Origin: JABDIY01 sp963751955
GTDB taxonomy: Bacteria; Actinomycetota; Acidimicrobiia; Acidimicrobiales; SZUA-35
Length of the DNA stretch: 64,000 nt
Assembly (NCBI GenBank): GCA_963751955.1
Contig: CAVVWM010000011.1
Coordinates: 124,001-188,000 of the forward strand
Reading direction: 5' to 3'
Below are positions 57,897-64,000 of this stretch, piece after piece (within the stretch, counting starts at the first letter, position 1; each line of letters starts with the position of its first letter). The notes below the pieces were generated by a model. It had not been told where the DNA came from. It saw only the letters and a list, made by a program, of their open reading frames with translations, and made no database searches. The position numbers were made by a program, and so were the translations under genes.

Positions 57897-59119
57897 TGAG
57901 ACCAACCCGCGCTTGCGTCACCCTGTTTGCCGCCGGCGTGCTGGTCACTGTGATCGGGCGGGGTCTAGGCGCACTCGAGATGTACCTTCTCGGCGCAATG
58001 GCCGGCGTCGCCCTCGTAGTCGCAATCGTGTACACGGCGTCGGTTCAACTGGACCTCGAGATCAGCCGCAGAGCGGCTCCAGCCAAGCTGCGCGCCGGTC
58101 AGCCAGCACGAATCGACCTGGAGATACACAACGCCTCACGCCGTTCCACGCCCGTTCTGCGCGTTACCGATCACGTGAGCGGCAGCAGTGGAGCTCAGGT
58201 CTCCCTTGCCAGCGTGAAAGGCCGTGGACGTTCGGTCGTCGCCTACCAGTTGCCGACTCGAAGCCGAGGTCTGCTCGAGGTAGGGCCGCTCGACATCTCC
58301 TTCGGTGATCCGCTTGCTCTCACCCGGTCGACGGTGACAGCGTCTGCGGCGTCGCAGCTCTTGGTTCATGCGCCCGTTCTCCAGTTTGGCTCTCTGAAGG
58401 GTCTCGTCGGACAGGAGCAGATCGGCGATCTAGCCCACGATCGCCGAATTCGACTCGGCGGCGACGAGTTCTATGCTCTACGGCCCTACGTCGTCGGCGA
58501 CGACCTCCGGCGCGTGAATTGGCGGGCGACAGCCCGCAACGATGACCTCATGGTTCGTACCGATGAGAAGCCCCGTACCGGTCGTACCACCGTGGTATTG
58601 GACCGGAGGGCCTCGGCCTACAGTACCGAGGGCTTCGAACGGGCCGTGTCGGCAGCCCTAAGCGCTCTCATCGCAGGCTGGAATCCTGAAGATGCTCTCC
58701 GACTGGTCACGACCGAACCCACGGTCATCACCGACATCCACGCAACGAGCGAACTCAACTTGGTCGATGACCGCTTCGCGACTCTCCGTCCGAACTCGAC
58801 AACAATCCTGAACCCCTCGAGCACCAACGAGCCAGGCGCACAATCTGCGAGCACTAGATCATCGCTTATCTCCGCCCTTCAGGACATCAGCCGCAGAAGT
58901 CGAGGGGGGACTCTGGTCGTCGTTACCGGTGCGCCTGAAGCCGAACTGGCGGCGGCCATGGTCGGTTTGGGCCGTCGCTACCGCGCAACGATCGTGATCA
59001 CCTGCGAACCAACCCCTGTTCAGAACATTCCACGCCACGTGCGCCATGATGGATCGTCCGATCCGGTTTCTGAATGGCGTCAGGTGCTCAACCAGCCACT
59101 CCAGGCGGCCAACCGATGA
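57896..59119 (+). CDS. DUF58 domain membrane protein
   Basis: A 407-residue protein. Two adjacent helices at the N-terminus (LFAAGVLVTVIGRGLGAL and LLGAMAGVALVVAIVY) are followed by a beta-rich region (LRVTDHVSGSSG). The DUF58 motif YVVGDDLRRVNWRATARNDDLMVR is seen near residue 205 in parts, as in YeaD2-like proteins. The C-terminal half resembles a von Willebrand fold (TTVVLDRRASAY). It partners with MoxR in this operon type. The stop overlaps the transglutaminase ATG by four bases. Confidence 0.9.
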   Translation: MRPTRACVTLFAAGVLVTVIGRGLGALEMYLLGAMAGVALVVAIVYTASVQLDLEISRRAAPAKLRAGQPARIDLEIHNASRRSTPVLRVTDHVSGSSGAQVSLASVKGRGRSVVAYQLPTRSRGLLEVGPLDISFGDPLALTRSTVTASAASQLLVHAPVLQFGSLKGLVGQEQIGDLAHDRRIRLGGDEFYALRPYVVGDDLRRVNWRATARNDDLMVRTDEKPRTGRTTVVLDRRASAYSTEGFERAVSAALSALIAGWNPEDALRLVTTEPTVITDIHATSELNLVDDRFATLRPNSTTILNPSSTNEPGAQSASTRSSLISALQDISRRSRGGTLVVVTGAPEAELAAAMVGLGRRYRATIVITCEPTPVQNIPRHVRHDGSSDPVSEWRQVLNQPLQAANR

Positions 59120-61392
59120 GCGATGCCCTCCACCGAAGGGTCCCTCGAGTCACGCAGTGGCCTTTGCTTTCTGAGGTCGCTGCACTCTCACTCGTACCGG
59201 CTGCCGCAATCGGTTTCGTGCGGATCTTCGAGAACACCGCAGATGTCGTACCGATCGCCGCTGCCGGCATCGCGTCGTCTTTGCTCGCTCTGGTCCTTCG
59301 GTACGCCCGCGTGCCGCTTATCATCGCTTCCCCCATCTCACTCTTGACCCTTGCAATCGGGCTGATGAACTGGTTGGCACCAGATACTGCTTCCTATGGC
59401 GTGATTCCGACCGAAGAGACCGGCGAGGCTCTGCGGTTGGTAGTCGATGAGACCTTGGAGCAATTCCGATCTCAGCGGGCCCCGGTAACTGCGTTTCAGG
59501 GCTTCATATCAGCCGCCATCGCCGGCGCCTGGATAGCTGCATTCATCGTGGACTGGGCTGCGCTTCGTCTTCGTCTGGCATTCGAACCCGTGCTACCGGC
59601 GGGATTGCTCTTCGTCTTCTCCTCGGTCATCGGTTCTGGCGACTACCAACTCATCAGCACTGCTGTCTTCGCCTCGGCAATCATCTTCTGGGCGGTGGCT
59701 CATCGGCTCGAACGGGAACGCCAGAACCTGTGGCTCACTGCGGACCGCCAGCGCGGGCCGTCACGGCTTGCCGCGGGCACAGCCGGCTTCGGGGTAGTAG
59801 CCGTTGCCCTCGGGTTGGTTGCGGGCCCCCTACTCCCTGGCGCAGGCGAGTCCGAGTTGCTCGACTGGCGAAACGGCGGTGATCCCACGCGGGTGGTGAT
59901 CAGCCCCTTCGTGAATATCGGCTCTCGATTGGTCAATCAGAAAGACACCGAACTCTTCAGGGTCACCACAAACCGGCCCAGCTACTACCGACTGGCGGGC
60001 CTCGACACCTACGAGAATGGCCAATGGCTAGCCAAGGGCCAAGAATCCAGCGACCAAGACGGAGCGCTCCCGGGCCAGCGCCCGCGGGCGGGGACCACCG
60101 AACTCGTAAGCCAGGAGTTCGAACTCCAAAACCTTGGCGGTGACTGGCTGCCGGCCGCGTTCGCTCCCACCCGAATCGATTCCGACACCGGTGTGAATTG
60201 GATCGCCGACACCGGTTCACTGATAGTCGACGAGAGCGAGGGTGAAGCCAGCAATCTGCGGTACTCGGTCGATTCGGTGGTACCTCTCTACACCGCCGAC
60301 GAACTACGGAACGCCAGCACCAACGGAACCCAGGCGATCCGCCGCCGCTACCTAGGTGTGCCCAGCGAAGTTTCACCCGTGGTCGCACAGACAGCGCGCC
60401 AGATCACCGACGGCGCCGCCACCGACTATGACCGCCTCATCCTCATCGAAAAGTTCTTCCGCGGTTTCGACTACTCCACAACCCTCTCGGTCCGTCGGGG
60501 TGACCCGACCGAGCAGTTCCTGACTGAGCGAGTTGGCTTTTGCCAACAGTTCTCCGGCACCTTCGCTTTGATGGCTCGGGCCTTGAACATCCCCGCCAGG
60601 GTCGCAGTCGGGTTCACTTGGGGCCAGCCAGTAGACGGCCAACTGGGTACCTATCAGATCACTGGCCGCCATACCCACGCCTGGCCCGAGGTGTATTTCG
60701 ACGATCTCGGTTGGGTGTCCTTCGAACCCACTCCCCAACGCGGCTCACCATCGGCGGAGGGCTACAGCGACGTCGAAGCCCAACAGGACGAGCCGACCCA
60801 GCCGGACAATCCGTTCGCCTCAACGACAACCACTGCGCCTGAACAGGGGTCACTCGGATCAACTCCAAACCAAACCTTCCCGCTCGATGACCCCGAGTTT
60901 GGAGGCCCGACGGGTGGAGATGGCGGAGATGGCGGCCTAGCGATCGTTGCGAGATGGCTCTTTGGCCTGGGCTGCCTTGCAGCCCTTGTGATCGGCTTGC
61001 CGATGCTGCAGCGCAGCCGGCGTTCGCGTCGACGGCTTAGGGCCAGAAGCTCCGCTGATCGAGTCGACGCCGCCTGGGCCGAAATCGCAGAGTCGCTCGA
61101 GCGCCACCACGAGATTCTTCGGGACTCCAGCGAGACTCGTGTCGATTTCTGCGACAGACTCGCAGGTCAGACACGTTTTTCTCATTTACCTTTCAGCGAG
61201 GTTGGTCGCATTGTGACGACGGCCCGATATGCACCAGAGATGGTACGGGACGGTGAAGCTCGCGCAGCCGAAGCCGCCAGCGATCAGATTTCTGCAGCAT
61301 TCCGCAGGGAGCAGAAGCCCCTGGCCCGGTGGTGGTTCGATGCAGATCCCCGTCGATTACTGAAGCCCACCGTCAGGATCACCGTGCGATGA
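59116..61392 (+). CDS. Membrane-anchored transglutaminase-like protein (TgpA/DUF3488 type)
   Basis: 758 residues from ATG 59116. The first ~220 residues carry about six helices. An outer domain and a transglutaminase core follow: VGFCQQFSGTFALMARALNIPARV (nucleophile Cys), TGRHTHAWPEVYFDDLGWVSFEPTP (His and Asp), so the catalytic triad is complete. Then come a Pro/Thr-rich linker, one more helix (WLFGLGCLAALVIGLPML), and a cytoplasmic DUF4129-like tail. TgpA of Pseudomonas is essential in wall metabolism. Third gene of the MoxR operon. Confidence 0.92.
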   Translation: MSDALHRRVPRVTQWPLLSEVAALSLVPAAAIGFVRIFENTADVVPIAAAGIASSLLALVLRYARVPLIIASPISLLTLAIGLMNWLAPDTASYGVIPTEETGEALRLVVDETLEQFRSQRAPVTAFQGFISAAIAGAWIAAFIVDWAALRLRLAFEPVLPAGLLFVFSSVIGSGDYQLISTAVFASAIIFWAVAHRLERERQNLWLTADRQRGPSRLAAGTAGFGVVAVALGLVAGPLLPGAGESELLDWRNGGDPTRVVISPFVNIGSRLVNQKDTELFRVTTNRPSYYRLAGLDTYENGQWLAKGQESSDQDGALPGQRPRAGTTELVSQEFELQNLGGDWLPAAFAPTRIDSDTGVNWIADTGSLIVDESEGEASNLRYSVDSVVPLYTADELRNASTNGTQAIRRRYLGVPSEVSPVVAQTARQITDGAATDYDRLILIEKFFRGFDYSTTLSVRRGDPTEQFLTERVGFCQQFSGTFALMARALNIPARVAVGFTWGQPVDGQLGTYQITGRHTHAWPEVYFDDLGWVSFEPTPQRGSPSAEGYSDVEAQQDEPTQPDNPFASTTTTAPEQGSLGSTPNQTFPLDDPEFGGPTGGDGGDGGLAIVARWLFGLGCLAALVIGLPMLQRSRRSRRRLRARSSADRVDAAWAEIAESLERHHEILRDSSETRVDFCDRLAGQTRFSHLPFSEVGRIVTTARYAPEMVRDGEARAAEAASDQISAAFRREQKPLARWWFDADPRRLLKPTVRITVR

Positions 61393-61532
61393 AACGCCGG
61401 CTCAGTCCTGAATTGTCCATGGGCAAGACTTTTCGCCAATCGCTCGGAGTGGGTTATGGTTCCGCCCGCGTTGCCGATTGGAACAGAGTGCGCGAGACTG
61501 ATGGACCCACGGGTTCGGAGAGGTAAGCGTAG
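61393..61532 (+). other. Gap between the transglutaminase and DUF3040 genes
   Basis: 140 bp with no gene. GAGAGGTAAG before ATG 61533 is the ribosome site. A TATGGT at ~61456 could be a promoter. I see no stable hairpin. Confidence 0.35.
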
Positions 61533-61883
61533 ATGCCGCTGTCAGATAACGAGCAAAACATCCTCGACGAGATCGAGCGTCACCTGCACCAGACTGACCC
61601 CGATCTGGTGCGCGAGGTCGGCGAGACAACGGTGTACGGACACGCGCTGTCCTCGCTGCGGTGGTCGGTTGTCGGTCTGATAGCAGGTCTCGCAATAATG
61701 CTCGGCACACTTCAGATTCATTTCCTTTTGGCCTTCAGCGGTTTTCTCCTGCTGCTGCTGAGCGGAATGGGCCTCGAACGCAATTTCCGCCTCATGGGTC
61801 GGGTCGGTCTCAATCAGGTTTCTTCTGCGATCAGGGCAAACTCTGCACCAGCCCAAGCAGAGCCCGAAGCAGCCGACGAGTAG
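61533..61883 (+). CDS. DUF3040 domain membrane protein
   Basis: A 116-residue protein. MPLSDNEQNILDEIERHL is the typical start of this actinobacterial family. Two helices (WSVVGLIAGLAIMLGTL and HFLLAFSGFLLLLLSGMGL) follow, and the rest is a hydrophilic tail. Function unknown; genes of this family are near mraZ in other Actinobacteria. Ribosome site GAGAGGTAAG. The next gene begins eight bases after its stop. Confidence 0.9.
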   Translation: MPLSDNEQNILDEIERHLHQTDPDLVREVGETTVYGHALSSLRWSVVGLIAGLAIMLGTLQIHFLLAFSGFLLLLLSGMGLERNFRLMGRVGLNQVSSAIRANSAPAQAEPEAADE

Positions 61884-61890
61884 CAGGCAT

Positions 61891-62250
61891 TTGACGGCCT
61901 CGCCCACGTCCCACATGACCGGCGACCCCAGCGACAACCAGGTTGAGCCAATGTCGGTTCCCAGCGATGTTTTGCCCTATGCGGAGTTCAGCGCGCCTGA
62001 ACCACTTGAGACAGAACCTCCCACACTCGCCCGCTGGTTGGCATTCACCGGAATCCTGATCGGTGGGCTGTTGGGCGGTCTGATCGGATTCGGAACGAGC
62101 GATCTTCTCGGCTTCCCTCGACTGGTCTCGTCGTTCGTTGCACTCGCGTTCGCTACCGGTTGTGCCGTCGGTGTGGGAATCGTGGCCCAACTGACGCTTC
62201 GAGCAATGAACGAGTGGAACGCAGTTCACCACCCCGAAGACCAACGATGA
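61891..62250 (+). CDS. Small two-helix membrane protein, unknown
   Basis: 119 residues from TTG 61891; ATG 61915 or ATG 61951 (after AGGTTGAG) are alternatives. Hydrophilic for 50 residues, then two helices (WLAFTGILIGGLLGGLIGFG and FVALAFATGCAVGVGIVAQL) with glycine-rich faces. No known family recognised. It is in operon with DUF3040, and its stop overlaps the next start by four bases. Confidence 0.65.
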   Translation: MTASPTSHMTGDPSDNQVEPMSVPSDVLPYAEFSAPEPLETEPPTLARWLAFTGILIGGLLGGLIGFGTSDLLGFPRLVSSFVALAFATGCAVGVGIVAQLTLRAMNEWNAVHHPEDQR

Positions 62251-63029
62251 GTGACATGGGCTGGAGCGAACTACGGGAACTGTCTGTACGGATGGCCTCA
62301 GATGCGGGTGCTCTTGCGCTGGCTGAGCGAGCGGCGGCGGTAACCGATATCACTACCAAATCCTCGCAGGTGGACATCGTGACCGCTGCGGACAAAGCAG
62401 CCGAAGCGTTCATCACGACACAAGTCGAGCGGCACCGTCCCAACGACGCCATCGTGGGTGAGGAAGGTGCCAACAAAGAGGGAAACACCGGACTCACCTG
62501 GTTCATCGATCCCATCGACGGCACAACCAACTTCTACTACGGCCTTCCGGGCTGGGTTGTGTCGATCGCGGTCGGCGACAGCGAGGGCATAGGCGCGGCC
62601 GCGGTCTTCGACCCGGTTTCCAACGAGATGTACAGCGCCCACCGCAAGGGCGGTGCAACCCTGAACAACGAACCACTGCAGGTTCGAGCCACCACAGAAG
62701 TGCTGGCCCATGCCTTGGTGGGAACCGGGTTTTCCTATCTTGCCGAACAGCGGCAACAACAGGCGGAACTGTTGGTTGAACTCCTACCGCAGGTACGGGA
62801 TATTCGTCGGCTAGGTTCAGCGGCCAAAGATCTGTGCATGGTGGCCCGAGGTGCTTATGACGCCTACTTCGAAGCAGGACTCAACCAGTGGGACCTTGCG
62901 GCCGGTTGGCTTATTGCACGCGAGGCAGGTGCCCGGGTTGAGTTCCTCACTCCCCCAGAAGACGAACGGCCCCTGCTGCTCGGGTCTGCTCCACAACTGT
63001 TCGACCAACTCGCGGCGATAATCGGCTGA
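62247..63029 (+). CDS. Inositol monophosphatase family protein
   Basis: A 260-residue protein from ATG 62247. It has the metal-binding motifs: VDIVTAADKAAEAFI, AIVGEEGANKE, TWFIDPIDGTTNFYYGLP, and NQWDLAAGWLIAREAGARVE (WDxAAG). All acidic ligands for the Mg2+ ions are present. IMPase-like enzymes dephosphorylate myo-inositol phosphate, PAP, fructose-1,6-bisphosphate or histidinol phosphate; in Actinobacteria HisN is also of this family. Substrate undetermined. Coupled to the preceding small gene. Confidence 0.9.
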   Translation: MSDMGWSELRELSVRMASDAGALALAERAAAVTDITTKSSQVDIVTAADKAAEAFITTQVERHRPNDAIVGEEGANKEGNTGLTWFIDPIDGTTNFYYGLPGWVVSIAVGDSEGIGAAAVFDPVSNEMYSAHRKGGATLNNEPLQVRATTEVLAHALVGTGFSYLAEQRQQQAELLVELLPQVRDIRRLGSAAKDLCMVARGAYDAYFEAGLNQWDLAAGWLIAREAGARVEFLTPPEDERPLLLGSAPQLFDQLAAIIG

Positions 63030-63113
63030 GCGCCAACCTACTCGCGCCGGGCCGGCTACAGCTTCTCCACCAGGCTGACCCCATCGACGTTGTTTTTGAG
63101 GCACCATAGAGGC

Positions 63114-63797
63114 GTGGGGACTCACATCTTGACAGTCGAGGACGACGAGCGCATCCGGCAGGCAGTGAAGCTCGCGCTGGAGGAAGAAGGCTGGGATGTG
63201 ACCGAGGCCGGGACCGGCGAGTCCGCTATGCACTCCTTCACCGAAAACCCTCCCGACGTGGTGCTGATCGACATCAATCTGCCTGGCATGGACGGCTTCG
63301 AAGTCTGCCGCCAGCTGCGCCGTGGCAGCGATGTCCCAATCATCATGGTCACGGCCCGGGCCGATACTCACGACGTAGTTGCCGGGCTCGAAGCCGGAGC
63401 AGACGACTACATGACCAAACCGTTCGCTCCCAAAGAACTATCTGCCCGGATCCGCGCCATGCTCAGGCGCAGCCGGAACGCTGAACAAGGCAATATGCAG
63501 CACGTGAAGGTAGGCGACCTGGAGATTAGCCCCGAGGAAGGAATGGTCACCCAGGGTGAGAACCAAGTGCATCTGACCAAAACCGAGTTCAAGTTGCTGT
63601 GCGAACTCGCATCTCAACCCGGGAAAGTGTTCAGCCGGGAGGTTCTCCTGGAACGCGTCTGGGGATATGACTACTTCGGTGACGGTCGGCTGGTGGATGT
63701 TCACATTCGACGGCTGAGGACCAAGGTAGAACCCGACGCGGCCAGCCCTCGCTACGTCGTCACCGCACGGGGCCTTGGCTACAAGCTCCAGCCCTAG
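63114..63797 (+). CDS. OmpR/PhoB-family response regulator
   Basis: 227 residues from GTG 63114 (ILTVEDDERIRQAVKLAL). The receiver has the acidic pair EDD, the phosphorylated Asp in VVLIDINLPGMDG (near residue 51), Thr in VTARAD and Lys in DDYMTKPFAPKEL. The DNA-binding part is a winged helix, VHLTKTEFKLLCELASQPGKVF, RVWGYDYFGDGRLVDVHI and YVVTARGLGYKL. The histidine kinase follows with overlap. Its regulon is unknown. Confidence 0.93.
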   Translation: MGTHILTVEDDERIRQAVKLALEEEGWDVTEAGTGESAMHSFTENPPDVVLIDINLPGMDGFEVCRQLRRGSDVPIIMVTARADTHDVVAGLEAGADDYMTKPFAPKELSARIRAMLRRSRNAEQGNMQHVKVGDLEISPEEGMVTQGENQVHLTKTEFKLLCELASQPGKVFSREVLLERVWGYDYFGDGRLVDVHIRRLRTKVEPDAASPRYVVTARGLGYKLQP

Positions 63798-64000
63798 TCG
63801 GCGCCTCGTTCTCGGCCGGATCATCGGGCTTCGAGCCCGAGTCTCGCTGTCGTACGCTCTGGGCGCACTGCTGTTGTCCACAGGTGTGGCCGTCAGCTCC
63901 TTCGTGCTCGCCCAACGTCAGCTTCTGGCCGAAACCGAAGAACTTGCAGTGGCCCAGATGTTCAACAATGCAGCCGATCTGCGCCGCGACCTCCAACTGC
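63775..64000 (+). CDS. Sensor histidine kinase, N-terminal part (gene runs off the window end)
   Basis: An open frame from about TTG 63775, overlapping the response regulator end, reads RRLVLGRIIGLRARVSLSY and a membrane helix ALGALLLSTGVAVSSFVLA, then QRQLLAETEELAVAQMFN in the extracytoplasmic start. This is the usual beginning of an OmpR-partner kinase. HAMP, dimerisation and ATPase parts lie outside the window. The start codon is uncertain. Confidence 0.75.
   Translation, partial: MATSSSPSRRLVLGRIIGLRARVSLSYALGALLLSTGVAVSSFVLAQRQLLAETEELAVAQMFNNAADLRRDLQL

Noticed and set aside
1..64000. tRNA, rRNA, insertion sequences, prophage or integron
   Set aside because: None recognised. No transposase or integrase motifs and no cloverleaf with CCA-adjacent stems was seen, though a covariance search was not possible here.

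Overview
The window looks like a chromosome segment of a moderately high-GC actinobacterium. The markers are a bacterial proteasome activator (Bpa/PafE), SepF plus a DivIVA-type protein, a meso-diaminopimelate-type MurE, an actinobacterial-style division and cell wall (dcw) cluster, DUF3040, and many apparently leaderless genes. Class Acidimicrobiia is my best guess. It is an inference from gene content; there is no rRNA or tRNA in the window to test it.

Layout. 1-12.3 kb is a surface-polysaccharide region: a GT2 cut by the window edge, a GT4, a WecG/TagA transferase, a Wzz/BY-kinase co-polymerase, a CapD-like dehydratase, an RmlC-like epimerase, an SDR, RfbF, GDP-fucose synthase, a second SDR and a UDP-galactopyranose-mutase-like flavoprotein. 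12.4-24.4 kb holds housekeeping genes: an SRPBCC protein, dnaE behind a 20-bp tandem repeat, a GNAT, bpa, a phosphodiesterase, an Rrf2 regulator, a patatin, a nitroreductase, rluD, lspA and a Lys/Ala-repeat DksA/TraR-like protein. 24.5-46.8 kb is ileS followed by a long minus-strand division block. In transcription order the block reads mraZ, rsmH, ftsL, ftsI, murE, mraY, ftsW, murG, murC, murB, ftsQ, ftsZ, pgeF, yggS, sepF, yggT, divIVA; murF and murD are absent. 47-64 kb carries a lipoate-ligase-like gene, thioredoxin, a zinc ABC transporter with its Zur-type regulator, an acyl-CoA dehydrogenase, a methyltransferase, an Ldh-family oxidoreductase, LtrA, a ROK protein, a MoxR-DUF58-transglutaminase operon, DUF3040, an inositol-phosphatase-like gene, and a two-component system cut by the window end.

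Three cross-cutting signals stand out. First, FtsW, FtsQ and FtsL all carry long Lys/Arg/Ala-rich cytoplasmic N-terminal tails, FtsW about 240 residues with TKRSAx repeats, and the DksA-like protein has KKVPAKKKAVA repeats. DivIVA, SepF and the FtsI tail are strongly acidic by contrast. Second, several genes, including essential ones (ileS, ftsQ, ftsW, znuC-like and the DksA-like gene), are broken by single-base indels, mostly at homopolymers. This looks more like sequencing error than gene decay, and those genes are annotated here as reconstructed spans. Third, a TANNNT -10 box sits 6-7 nt before the start codon of many genes, implying leaderless mRNAs. The regulatory candidates (MraZ boxes, a Zur box, an Rrf2-proximal palindrome, a TetR-like palindrome, a long mraZ-rsmH stem) come from sequence reading only.
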